From the NCBI GenBank assembly GCA_025356595.1, contig JANXSQ010000112.1, positions 1 through 35,030 on the forward strand: a DNA stretch of 35,030 bases. The letters run 5' to 3'. Shown one piece after another: positions 1-11,030 of this stretch. The notes under the pieces were generated by a model. The model was not told the DNA's origin. It did not search any database and saw only the letters and a list, made by a program, of their open reading frames with translations. Origin of the DNA: Janthinobacterium sp. Lineage in GTDB: Bacteria > Pseudomonadota > Gammaproteobacteria > Burkholderiales > Burkholderiaceae_D. A program made the position numbers and the translations under genes. Within the stretch, counting starts at the first letter, position 1; each line of letters starts with the position of its first letter.

Positions 1-1261
<1,261 letters not shown>

Positions 1262-1266
1262 GGCGC

Positions 1267-2750
<1,484 letters not shown>

Positions 2751-2754
<4 letters not shown>

Positions 2755-3800
2755 AACGCCCCCTTCGCCGCGGCGCAGGTCTTGCCGAGGCGGTCGAAAT
2801 GGTGCACGAAGGCGGGCTCGAAGCTGAGGTGGGTGCGGTCGCCCGGACGCAGGGCGCTGCGCTCGCTGCCGCGCGAGACCAGCTGGATATTGTTCTCCAG
2901 GCGCGCGTAGATCAGGGTCTCGACGCCCAGCGATTCGACCATGTCGACGCTGGCCGCCAGGCTGCCCGGCCGCTCGGCGCCCAGGTGGACGTGCTCGGGG
3001 CGGATGCCGACGAAGCCGTCGGCCGGCGCCGCGCCGCCCGCCAGCGCCGCCAGTTGCGGCAGGCCGGCCGCCGCCACCACGTTCATGCTCGGCGTGCCGA
3101 TGAACTGGGCGACGAAGCGGTTTGCCGGCCGGTCGTACAGCTCCAGCGGCGAGCCGTGCTGCTCGATCTGGCCGTCGCGCAGCACCACCACGCGGTCGGC
3201 CAGGGTCATCGCCTCGACCTGGTCGTGGGTGACATAGATGGTGGTGGCGCCCAGCTCGCGGTGCAGCTTGGCGATCTCGATGCGGGTCTGTACGCGCAGC
3301 GCCGCGTCCAGGTTGGAGAGCGGCTCGTCGAACAGGAAGACCTTCGGCTCGCGCACGATGGAGCGGCCGATGGCGACGCGCTGGCGCTGCCCGCCCGAGA
3401 GCTCCTTCGGCGTGCGCTCCAGGTATTTGCCCAGGTCGAGGATGGCGGCGGCCTTGTCGACCTTCTCGCGGATGACGGCGCGGTCGACCCCGGCCAGCTT
3501 CAGCGCGAAGGACATGTTCTCGAACACCGTCATGTGCGGGTACAGGGCGTAGGACTGGAACACCATCGCCAGGTCGCGCTTCGAGGACGGCAGGTGGGTG
3601 ATGTCGCGCCGGTCCAGGTGCAGGCTGCCCGCGTCGATCGGCTCGAGGCCGGCGATCAGGCGCAGCAGGGTCGACTTGCCGCAGCCGGAGGGGCCGACGA
3701 AGACGACGAATTCGCCCTTCTCGATCTCCAGGTCGATGCCCGTGATGGCGTGCTGGTCGCCGAAGAATTTCTCGATGTTGTTGAGTTGAAGGTATGCCAT
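2751..3800 (-). CDS. smoK: Polyol ABC transporter ATP-binding protein
   Basis: MalK/UgpC-type ATPase that powers uptake of the polyol by the two permeases upstream. Walker A GPSGCGKST is at residues 36-44, the signature LSGGQ at 134-138 and Walker B VFLFDEP at 154-160. The H-loop segment YVTHDQVEAM follows. The remaining ~110 residues form the TOBE-type regulatory region (IRPEHVHLG and onward). Its 349 residues are close to the family norm. The start at 3800 is 34 bases after the permease stop and has only a weak ribosome site, while its own stop overlaps the dehydrogenase start. The neighbours identify the substrate class: every flanking enzyme acts on sugar alcohols or ketoses. Confidence 0.95.
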
Positions 3801-3834
3801 GGTCAGTGTCCGATAGTGTGGGTGTGTGCGGTGT

Positions 3835-4653
<819 letters not shown>

Positions 4654-4663
4654 GTGGGTCTCC

Positions 4664-5524
4664 TTATTTCGCCAGGTTCTTGCCGATGACGCGCATCAGG
4701 AAGAAGGCCGCGATGTTCGCCAGCAGCACCGCGAACAGGGCGCCGGCCGAGGCCGCGCCGATGTCGTAGGCCAGCAGCGCCTGCTGATAGATCATGAAAG
4801 TGATGGTGGTGGTCTCGAAGCCGGGGCCGCCGCCGGTGGTGGTGAAGATCTCCGCGAACACCGAGAGCAGGAAGATCATCTCGATCATCAGCACCACCGA
4901 GACGGCGCGGCCCAGGTGCGGGATGTACAGGTAGCGCAGTTGCTGGCCGTAGTTGGCGCCGTCCATGCGCGCCGCCTCCAGTTGCTCCTTGTCCATCGAC
5001 TGCAGCGCCGTCATGAAGATCAGGCAGGCGAACGGCAACCACTGCCAGGACACCATCATGATGATCGACAGCAGCGGGTATTGCGACAACCAGTCGACCG
5101 GGGTCTGGCCGAAGAACAGGCTGACCTGGGCGAACAGGCCGTAGATCGGGTTGAGCAGCATGTTCTTCCACATCAGCGCGTTCACGGCCGGCATCACCAG
5201 GAAGGGCGAGATCAGCAGCACGCGGACGATGGCGCGGCCCGGGAAGGCTTCGTTGATCAACAGGCCCAGGGCGGCGCCCAGCAGCACCGTGATCAGCATC
5301 ACCGAGAACATCAGCACGAAGGTGTTTTTCAGCGCCGGCAGGAAGGCGCCGTCGGTGAAGAAAAAGTGGAAATTGGCCAGGCCGTGGAATTCGTGGTCGC
5401 CGGGCGTGAGCAGGTTGAAACGGACGAAGGCGTAGTACAGGGTGATCAGCAGCGGGACGATGGAGACGACGGCGACGGCCAGCACGGCGGGCGTCAACAA
5501 GGTCCGGGGAATGAGTCGTGTCAT
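4664..5524 (-). CDS. smoF: Polyol ABC transporter permease (MalF-like)
   Basis: Inner-membrane permease of 286 residues that pairs with smoG. The N-terminal helix covers LLTPAVLAVAVVSIVPLLIT, followed by a periplasmic loop and four or five more helices. The EAA loop reads EQLEAARMDGA. The start at 5524 has only a modest ribosome site. A 115-base gap, unusual for this tightly packed operon, separates it from the binding-protein gene. That gap contains a GC palindrome (see 5555-5566), an arrangement that in binding-protein operons usually leaves more message for the binding protein than for the permeases. Confidence 0.94.
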   Translation of the reverse strand: MTRLIPRTLLTPAVLAVAVVSIVPLLITLYYAFVRFNLLTPGDHEFHGLANFHFFFTDGAFLPALKNTFVLMFSVMLITVLLGAALGLLINEAFPGRAIVRVLLISPFLVMPAVNALMWKNMLLNPIYGLFAQVSLFFGQTPVDWLSQYPLLSIIMMVSWQWLPFACLIFMTALQSMDKEQLEAARMDGANYGQQLRYLYIPHLGRAVSVVLMIEMIFLLSVFAEIFTTTGGGPGFETTTITFMIYQQALLAYDIGAASAGALFAVLLANIAAFFLMRVIGKNLAK

Positions 5525-5554
5525 GATGTTCTCAGGTGCGCGGAGGGACGCCGG

Positions 5555-5566
5555 CCCGCGCGCGGG
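5555..5566 (-). other. Perfect GC palindrome between smoE and smoF
   Basis: CCCGCGCGCGGG is a perfect 12-base palindrome in the 115-base gap between binding-protein and permease genes. As RNA it could form or nucleate a stem that stabilises the upstream smoE message or slows readthrough, as known for malE-malF. There is no T tract, so it is not a complete intrinsic terminator. The function is inferred from position only. Confidence 0.35.
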
Positions 5567-5639
5567 ACGGCGATGAAAAGCGGCGGTGCGCTTGCAACCG
5601 GCGCGGACGGACGGATGGCCGCCCGCGCCCGGACCCGGC

Positions 5640-6950
5640 CTATTTGTAGTAGCCGCCCTTGCGCATTTCGCGCTCGGCCGCCTGCTGGGTGATGTCCAGC
5701 GCCTGCTCGACCGTGACCTTGCCCAGCAGCGCGGACGTCATCTGCTGCCCGGCCGCCACGCCGATGGCCTGGAACTCGGGAATCGCGGCGAACTGCACGC
5801 CGACGTACGGCGACGGCGGCAGGGTGCTCTGGTTGGGCCGGCCGGTGGCGATGGCCTTGCCCTCGGCGGCGGCGAACTTGGCCACCTTGAGGAATTCCGC
5901 CGTGGCGTAGGTGGACTTGCGCGTGCCGGTCGGCACGCTGGCCCAGCCGGCCTCCCTGGCCACCAGCTTCACGTACTCCTTCGAGGTGGCCCAGTTGACG
6001 AACTTCTGCGCCGCCTCGGGCTGCTTGGAGCTTTTCGGGATGGCCAGCGACCAGGCCCACAACCAGTTGGCGCCCCGCTCGGTGACCGCCACCGGCGACT
6101 GCGCGAAGGCGACCTTGTCGGCCACCTTGCTTTGTTTCGGATCGCTGATGAAGGAGGCGGCGATGGTGGCGTCGATCCACATGCCGCACTTGCCCTCGTT
6201 GTACAGGGCGAGGATTTCATTGAAGCTGTTCGAGGAGGAGCCCGGCGGACCATAGTTTTTCAGCAGGTCGACATACATCGTCACCGCCTCCTTCCACGGC
6301 TTGCTGGTGAATTGCGGCTGCCATTTCATGTCGAACAACTGGCCGCCGAAGGAATTGGCCATGGTCGTGATGAGGGCCATGTTGTCGCCCCAGCCCGGCT
6401 TGCCGCGCAGGCAGATGCCGTACACGCCGTTGGCCGGGTCGTGCATCTTCGCCGCCACCGCGCGGATGTGGTTCCAGCTCGGCCGGTCCTCCAGCGTCAT
6501 GCCGGCCTTCTTCAGCAGGTCGCTGCGGTACATGATCATCGAGCTTTCGCCGTAGAAGGGCGCCGCGTACAGCTTGCCGTTCACCGTCAGGCCTTCGCGG
6601 ATCGAGGGCAGCAGGTCGTCGACGTCGTAGTTGGCGTCCGGCTTGATGGGGAATAGCCAGTCCTTCTTGGCCCAGATCGGCGTCTCGTACATGCCGATGG
6701 TCATCAGGTCGAACTGGCCGCCCTTGGTGGCGATGTCGGTCGTCATGCGCTGGCGCAGCACGCCCTCCTCCAGCGTGACCCACTTCAGCTTGATGTCGGG
6801 ATTGGCCTGCTCGAAGAATTTGCCCAGCTTCTGCATTTCGATCATGTGGCCGTTGTTGACGGTGGCGATGACCAGGTCGGTGGCGGCCAGGGCCGCGTTG
6901 CCGGTGCAGAGCATGGCTGCGCCCAGCGCGCCGAGTGCGAGTCGTTTCAT
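5640..6950 (-). CDS. smoE: Polyol ABC transporter periplasmic binding protein
   Basis: Extracellular solute-binding protein of 436 residues that captures sorbitol/mannitol in the periplasm and hands it to the smoFG permeases. A Sec signal peptide MKRLALGALGAAMLCTGNAALA precedes the mature start ATDLVIATVNNG. The body is typical of the SmoE/MtlE group of family-1 binding proteins. Examples are TKGGQFDLMTIGMYE, YGESSMIMYRSDLLKKAG, and WGDNMALITTMANSFGG. The ATG at 6950 follows a good ribosome site (TTGGAGAC, then ACAAC). It is the first gene of the six-gene operon and lies about 50 bases downstream of a -10-like box and a two-part operator at 7032-7059. Confidence 0.95.
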   Translation of the reverse strand: MKRLALGALGAAMLCTGNAALAATDLVIATVNNGHMIEMQKLGKFFEQANPDIKLKWVTLEEGVLRQRMTTDIATKGGQFDLMTIGMYETPIWAKKDWLFPIKPDANYDVDDLLPSIREGLTVNGKLYAAPFYGESSMIMYRSDLLKKAGMTLEDRPSWNHIRAVAAKMHDPANGVYGICLRGKPGWGDNMALITTMANSFGGQLFDMKWQPQFTSKPWKEAVTMYVDLLKNYGPPGSSSNSFNEILALYNEGKCGMWIDATIAASFISDPKQSKVADKVAFAQSPVAVTERGANWLWAWSLAIPKSSKQPEAAQKFVNWATSKEYVKLVAREAGWASVPTGTRKSTYATAEFLKVAKFAAAEGKAIATGRPNQSTLPPSPYVGVQFAAIPEFQAIGVAAGQQMTSALLGKVTVEQALDITQQAAEREMRKGGYYK

Positions 6951-7031
6951 GTTGTTGTCTCCAATTTTTTATCTTTGGCGGTACAAGGTTGGCACCGCAC
7001 CGACAATGTATCACCGCGCTTCGGTACTTTC

Positions 7032-7059
7032 TGATACTGCAAAACCGAGTGTCGATACT
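7032..7059 (-). promoter_or_regulatory. Putative AraC-type operator upstream of smoE
   Basis: Read on the minus strand, AGTATCGAC is followed by 12 bases and AGTATCA. The two AGTATC half-sites start 21 bases apart, two helical turns, which is the geometry of AraC-family direct-repeat sites. The 16 fixed bases are identical to those of the site upstream of smoS. From the end of the second half-site to the -10-like TACATT is exactly 21 bases, also as at smoS. A further AGTACC lies 10 bases downstream of the second half-site start. The regulator gene is not in the window; MtlR (AraC family), which activates the Pseudomonas mtl operon, is the obvious candidate type. Confidence 0.6.
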
Positions 7060-7172
7060 CTTTTGCACAAAGCGCGCGCACCGGGCGCCGGACGGTGAAA
7101 ATTAGGGTGTGCGGGCCGCGCCGGGCCAGCTGGTCCGCTCCGGCGGCGGGCCGTCGGGCGCGGATCAAGGGC

Positions 7173-7222
7173 GGGCCCTTCCTGGCCGGGCCCTTCCTGG
7201 CCGGGCCTTTCCTGGCCGGGCC
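7173..7222. repeat. 15-bp tandem repeat, 3.3 copies
   Basis: The unit GGGCCCTTCCTGGCC occurs at 7173-7187 and 7188-7202, then with one change at 7203-7217, followed by a partial GGGCC. It lies between the two operators of the divergent promoter region. It could change operator spacing by slippage or be inert; nothing in the sequence decides this. Confidence 0.9.
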
Positions 7223-7275
7223 GGAAAAGCGGCGTCCCGGGCGGCCTCCGCCGCTGCGGTGGGCAGTCTCAAGAA

Positions 7276-7303
7276 AGTATCGACTATTGCTCGTCAAGTA
7301 TCA
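7276..7303 (+). promoter_or_regulatory. Putative AraC-type operator upstream of smoS
   Basis: On the plus strand AGTATCGAC (7276-7284), 12 bases, then AGTATCA (7297-7303), with half-sites 21 bases apart. All 16 fixed bases match the smoE site. The second half-site lies where a -35 element would be: 21 bases later is the -10-like TAGACT (7325-7330). No good -35 hexamer is visible, which fits an activator-dependent promoter. Confidence 0.6.
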
Positions 7304-7380
7304 AAGCGCCGCGCCGATCGCGGCTAGACTTTCCCGAACGGTGCCGCGCGCGCACCGCCCCCACAGATCAGGAGATCCGC

Positions 7381-7416
7381 ATGAACAAACAGACCCGCAA
7401 CAAGGCGGCGGCATGA
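7381..7416 (+). CDS. Eleven-codon leader frame coupled to smoS
   Basis: A tiny frame MNKQTRNKAAA starts at 7381 with the best ribosome site in the area (AGGAG, six bases before the ATG). It ends in ATGA, so its stop overlaps the smoS start by four bases. smoS itself has only a weak AAGGCGG in front of it. The frame may be a leader peptide that feeds ribosomes to smoS by coupling, or the remnant of a deleted gene. No family is recognisable. Its translation is inferred from the ribosome site and overlap. Confidence 0.45.
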   Translation: MNKQTRNKAAA

Positions 7417-8195
7417 GCCGCCTCGCATCCAGACACGCCGTGCTGACCGGCGCCGGCGGCGGCATCGGCCTGGCCGTGGCCGAAGCCTACCTGGCCGAAG
7501 GGGCGCGCTGCAGCGTCGTCGACCTGGCGCCGCAGCCGTCGGCGGCAGTCGCCGCGCTGCTGGCGCGCTACCCGGAGCAACTGTGCTATCTGCGCGCCGA
7601 CGTCGCCGACGCCGCCTCGGTGGCCGCCATGCTGGCCGCCGCCACCGCGCGCCACGGCGGCGTCGACATCCTCTTCAACAACGCCGCCGTGTTCGACATG
7701 GGGCCGCTGCTGGAATCGGACCTGGCGATGTACCAGCGCATCTTCGACGTCAACGTCAAGGGCATGTTCGTGGTCATGCAGCAGGTCTTGCAGGGCATGC
7801 TGGACGGCGGGCGCGGCGGCGCGGTCATCAACATGGCCTCGCAGGCGGGCCGCCGCGGCGAGGCGCTGGTGGCGCACTACTGCGCCAGCAAGGCCGCCGT
7901 CATCAGCTACACGCAGTCGGCCGCGCTGGCGATGGCGCCGCACGGCATCCGCGTCAACGCCATCTCGCCGGGCGTCGTCGACACGCCGATGTGGGACCAT
8001 GTGGACGCCCTGTTCGCCCGCTACGAAGGCTTGCAATTGGGCGAGAAGAAACGCGCCGTCGGCCTGGCCGTGCCGCTGGGGCGCATGGGCAAGCCGTCCG
8101 ACCTGGCCGGCGCGGCCGTCTTCCTGGCCAGCGACGAGGCGTCCTACATCACGGCGCAGACCCTGAACGTGGACGGCGGCGCCGTCATGAGCTGA
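7413..8195 (+). CDS. smoS: Sorbitol dehydrogenase (short-chain dehydrogenase/reductase)
   Basis: Classical SDR of 260 residues, predicted to oxidise D-sorbitol (D-glucitol) to D-fructose with NAD. The cofactor motif TGAGGGIG is at residues 10-17 and the NNA motif at about 90-92. The catalytic Ser lies in INMASQAGRRGEAL, and the YxxxK motif is YCASKAAV. The stretch INMASQAGRRGEALV, the GEKKR segment and the ending YITAQTLNVDGGAVMS closely resemble Rhodobacter SmoS/PolS, which supports sorbitol over other SDR substrates. The chosen ATG at 7413 gives a normal N-terminus (MSRLASRHAVLTGAGGG); the frame stays open about 100 codons further upstream but that part is promoter DNA. It is divergent from the transporter operon and shares its operator type. 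Confidence 0.9.
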   Translation: MSRLASRHAVLTGAGGGIGLAVAEAYLAEGARCSVVDLAPQPSAAVAALLARYPEQLCYLRADVADAASVAAMLAAATARHGGVDILFNNAAVFDMGPLLESDLAMYQRIFDVNVKGMFVVMQQVLQGMLDGGRGGAVINMASQAGRRGEALVAHYCASKAAVISYTQSAALAMAPHGIRVNAISPGVVDTPMWDHVDALFARYEGLQLGEKKRAVGLAVPLGRMGKPSDLAGAAVFLASDEASYITAQTLNVDGGAVMS

Positions 8196-8235
8196 GCGCC
8201 CTGCCCGCTTTGAACGCCGCCAGCCGGCGGCGATG

Positions 8236-8264
8236 AAAAAAGGGCGGGGCTTGATGCCCCGCCC
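8236..8264 (-). terminator. Intrinsic terminator between smoS and the GH18 chitinase
   Basis: GGGCGGGGC (8242-8250) and GCCCCGCCC (8256-8264) form a perfect 9-bp GC stem with loop TTGAT. On the minus strand the stem is followed by six Ts (plus-strand A run 8236-8241), so it terminates the chitinase transcript. For smoS on the plus strand the stem is present but the following sequence is not T-rich, so termination there would be weaker. Confidence 0.85.
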
Positions 8265-8290
8265 CGCCGCGTTTACCTCATCGCTTCAGC

Positions 8291-10909
8291 TTACTTGACG
8301 CCGACCGGCAACTCCGGATACTCCTGCGTCAGCGCGTATTTGACGCCGCCCACGGTGACGCTGTAGTTCGCCGGCCCGGACAGCGGCAGGCGGTAGTTCA
8401 GCGTCAGCGCCACCGAGGCGCCCGGCGCCAGCGTCTGCCAGGACGGCAGCGCGAAGCGGGCGTGGTTGTAATTGGCCTTGAAGCCGCCGATGTTGTTCGG
8501 ACCCGCGTAACCGGCCGTGGTCGTCGTCAGGCCGAAGCCGGACTGGTCGCTCAGGTCGGACGGCGTCGAGACCGGATAGTCGAACTCGAACACGGTGCCG
8601 CCCGGCAGCGTCACGGTCGAGTTGTTCTTGACCGTCATCACCGGGTTGATCGGATAGTTGCTGTCGCCCGGCTTCCACGCCCCCAGGGTGACGCTGACGT
8701 TGGCGCCCGCCGCCGGCACCGTGCCCTCGGCGCGCTTGTTGCCGTACGGCCCGGCCGTTTTGAAGGCGTCGAACAGGGCGTTGGTCAGCGTGTAGCCGAT
8801 GAAATATTCGCCCTTGCCGCCGTTGCGCGCGGCGTCCCAGGCGTAGTCGCCGGCCATCTCCCAGATCATCACGCCGCCGATGTTGTTGGCGATGATGTAC
8901 TGCGCCTTGGCGGCGATCGACTGCGCCGTTTCCGTCGAGATGAACACCTTCTTGGTGGCGTTCCACAACCACGGCGCCGCCATCGTGCTGCTGTAGTAAG
9001 GCGCGTAGCTGCCGACGATGGTCTTGTCCGTCACCTTGTAGGCGGCCAAGTAGTCGGGCACGATGCCGTTCTGCAGGTTCAGCGCGTGCCACAGGGGATT
9101 GCCGCCGCCGGGCACGGGATTGCCCTGGCTGTCGAGGTCGAACCAGAGGTTGTCGATGCCGGTCGCGCCGTTGCCGCAGGTTTTCACGCCGGCGCAGGTG
9201 ACGGTGGAATTCGTCAGCGCGGTGGTGCCCCACAGGCCGTTGCTGCCGCCCGAGACGTCCTTCCAGCCGCGCGTGTAGAAGGGCACGCCGATGTTGATGC
9301 GCCCGGACTGCAGCGCGCCGCGGTAGTAGCGATAGGCCCAGTCGGTGTTCAGGTAGCCGATGTTCTGGTACTGGTAGGCGTTGCCGGCTTTCAGTTCGGC
9401 GTCGTTGCCGTCGTCGAACAGGGCGGCGTTGGGTCCGACGTACTGGTTCCAGGCGCCGTGCAAGTCATACGACATCAGGCTGGCGTAGTCCAGATACTGC
9501 AGGCCCGACATGTTTTCCTCGCCGCGCAGGATCCAGCCGGAGGCCGAGCCGGCGATGGTCAAGAGGTAGTACTTGCTGTCCTGCACGGCCGCCGCGTCGA
9601 GCTTCTGGCGCACGGTTTTCAAGAGCACGTTGTAGCTGGCCATGAGCCCGTTCAGGCGCGGCTTGGAGATGGCGAAGTCGACCGGGTTGCCGGCCTCCGC
9701 GTTGGTGGTCGGGTGCTCGTAGTCGACATCGATGCCGTCGAAGAAGCTGTACTGGCGCAGGAAGGACACCATCGAATCGGCCAGGGTGTTGATGCCGGCC
9801 GTGTTGATGGAACCGTCGGCGTTGGTGGTGGCCGTGTAGAAGCCCGTGCCGCCCGCCCAGCCGCCCACCGAGATCATCATTTTGACGTTCGGATATTTTT
9901 TCTTGTATTGCGCCAGCAGGTTGAAATGGCCTTTGTACGGCAGCGCCGGGTCCATCGCGGCGGCGGGCACGGTCGGCCAGCTCAGGCCGGTGTCCGGATT
10001 GGCCGGCCCCGCGCCGATGGCGATCTTCGAGGTGGCCGGATCGACCGAGGCGAAAGCGTAGTTCAGGTGCGTGATCTTGTCCCACGGCAGATTGTTGACC
10101 AGATAGGCCGGGCTGCCGTCGACGCCCGTGCGCCAACTGGCGAAGTAGCCGACGATACGCCGGTTCAGGCCGTTGGCGAGGATTTCGCGGCCATTGGCGT
10201 CGTAGACTTTGCAATACGGCACATTGGCGACGCTGGAAATCAGGCCGTCGGGACGGCATGGCGTCGGGGTCGGCGGCGTGGGAGTGGGCGTCGGCGTCGG
10301 CGTCGGAGTTGGCGTCGGCGGGGTTGGCGTCGGGGTCGGGGTCGGTGGCGTCGGGGTCGGGGTCGGTGGCGTCGGGGTCGGCGTCGGCACGCCGCAAGCG
10401 TCGGCGCCGGCGGAAGCCCAGGCCTGTTGCCATGCCCAGCCTGTGCCCGGCTCGTAAGCGGCATTGCCGGAGGAGCACCAGCCGGCGACCGTGCAACTGA
10501 AGGTCGCGCCGCCGTTGGAGACCAGCTGGCCCGCCGTGTAGCTCGCGCCGGCCACGTAAGGGCTGCAGGTCGACGGCGTGGTCGGTGTCGGCGCCGGTGT
10601 CGGAGTCGGGGGCGGGGTCGGCACCGGCGCGCCCGAAGTCAGCGTCCATGGACCGGAGGCGTTCGCCGCGTTCGGCGCATCGCCCTGGGTCCACCATTTG
10701 GCGGTATAGACGGCGCCCTGATAGCTGGCGCATTGGCCGCCCGTGTAGACGCTGGCCGCGCTCCAGTCCGCGCACGAGGCCACGGTCGAAGCCAGCAGCG
10801 CCGTCTTGGCCGCCGGCGGCGCTTCCTGGCCGCCGCCGCAGGCGGCAAGCATGCCGCTCAGCATCGCCATCAACAATGCATTGTGTTTGATTTTCAAGTC
10901 TGTCTCCAT
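8291..10909 (-). CDS. GH18 chitinase, multidomain lipoprotein
   Basis: Family 18 chitinase of 872 residues, predicted to hydrolyse chitin by the retaining, substrate-assisted mechanism. A lipoprotein signal ends MLAACGGG (Cys24), so it is probably membrane-anchored and surface- or periplasm-facing. Domains in order: a CBM5/12-like chitin-binding module (about 46-92, with KWWTQGD), a Pro-Thr linker, a second Cys-rich carbohydrate-binding module (about 114-173), a long Thr-Pro linker (174-217), and the GH18 barrel (about 248-725). The barrel shows MMISVGGWAGG and the catalytic DGIDVDYEHP with Glu398. A C-terminal beta-rich module (about 745-872) follows. An alternative TTG start at 10897 has a better ribosome site (GGAG, six bases) and gives a neater signal MKIKHNALLMAML. 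It lies downstream of the GH19 gene on the same strand. Confidence 0.95.
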   Translation of the reverse strand: METDLKIKHNALLMAMLSGMLAACGGGQEAPPAAKTALLASTVASCADWSAASVYTGGQCASYQGAVYTAKWWTQGDAPNAANASGPWTLTSGAPVPTPPPTPTPAPTPTTPSTCSPYVAGASYTAGQLVSNGGATFSCTVAGWCSSGNAAYEPGTGWAWQQAWASAGADACGVPTPTPTPPTPTPTPPTPTPTPTPPTPTPTPTPTPTPTPPTPTPCRPDGLISSVANVPYCKVYDANGREILANGLNRRIVGYFASWRTGVDGSPAYLVNNLPWDKITHLNYAFASVDPATSKIAIGAGPANPDTGLSWPTVPAAAMDPALPYKGHFNLLAQYKKKYPNVKMMISVGGWAGGTGFYTATTNADGSINTAGINTLADSMVSFLRQYSFFDGIDVDYEHPTTNAEAGNPVDFAISKPRLNGLMASYNVLLKTVRQKLDAAAVQDSKYYLLTIAGSASGWILRGEENMSGLQYLDYASLMSYDLHGAWNQYVGPNAALFDDGNDAELKAGNAYQYQNIGYLNTDWAYRYYRGALQSGRINIGVPFYTRGWKDVSGGSNGLWGTTALTNSTVTCAGVKTCGNGATGIDNLWFDLDSQGNPVPGGGNPLWHALNLQNGIVPDYLAAYKVTDKTIVGSYAPYYSSTMAAPWLWNATKKVFISTETAQSIAAKAQYIIANNIGGVMIWEMAGDYAWDAARNGGKGEYFIGYTLTNALFDAFKTAGPYGNKRAEGTVPAAGANVSVTLGAWKPGDSNYPINPVMTVKNNSTVTLPGGTVFEFDYPVSTPSDLSDQSGFGLTTTTAGYAGPNNIGGFKANYNHARFALPSWQTLAPGASVALTLNYRLPLSGPANYSVTVGGVKYALTQEYPELPVGVK
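10259..10390 (-). repeat. Thr-Pro linker repeat in the GH18 gene
   Basis: Low-complexity DNA encoding alternating Thr-Pro (residues about 174-217). On the plus strand it reads as runs of GGCGTC/GGGGTC units, including repeated 18-base blocks. Such DNA is prone to length change in multiples of the unit, which would lengthen or shorten the spacer between binding and catalytic domains without breaking the frame. Confidence 0.85.
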
Positions 10910-10938
10910 CAGGTCGTGGTTGTTACGGCGAAAGAATG

Positions 10939-10966
10939 GCTTCCCGCCATGCGGATGGCGGAAAGC
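10939..10966 (-). other. Intercistronic hairpin between GH19 and GH18 genes
   Basis: CCGCCAT and ATGGCGG pair around a GCGG loop; after one mismatch GCTT/AAGC extends the stem. It lies in the 121-base gap between the two chitinase genes. On the minus strand only a weak T-rich stretch follows, so it may attenuate or process a joint transcript rather than end it. Confidence 0.4.
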
Positions 10967-11030
10967 GGCCCTGCTTTATCCATCGGTGGATGCCCGCGGC
11001 GGCGCCAGGCGGCCGCGCGGACCGCCGCGC

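Larger units (their letters stand above)
6951..7412. promoter_or_regulatory. Divergent control region between smoE and smoS
   Basis: This 462-base stretch holds no convincing protein gene apart from an 11-codon leader frame at 7381-7416. From left to right it contains the smoE ribosome site and a -10-like box on the minus strand (TACATT, 7010-7005). Next is a minus-strand operator (7032-7059) and a 15-bp tandem repeat (7173-7222). On the plus strand follow an operator (7276-7303), a -10-like TAGACT (7325-7330) and a strong ribosome site (AGGAG, 7370-7374). The two operators are about 215 bases apart. Confidence 0.7.
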
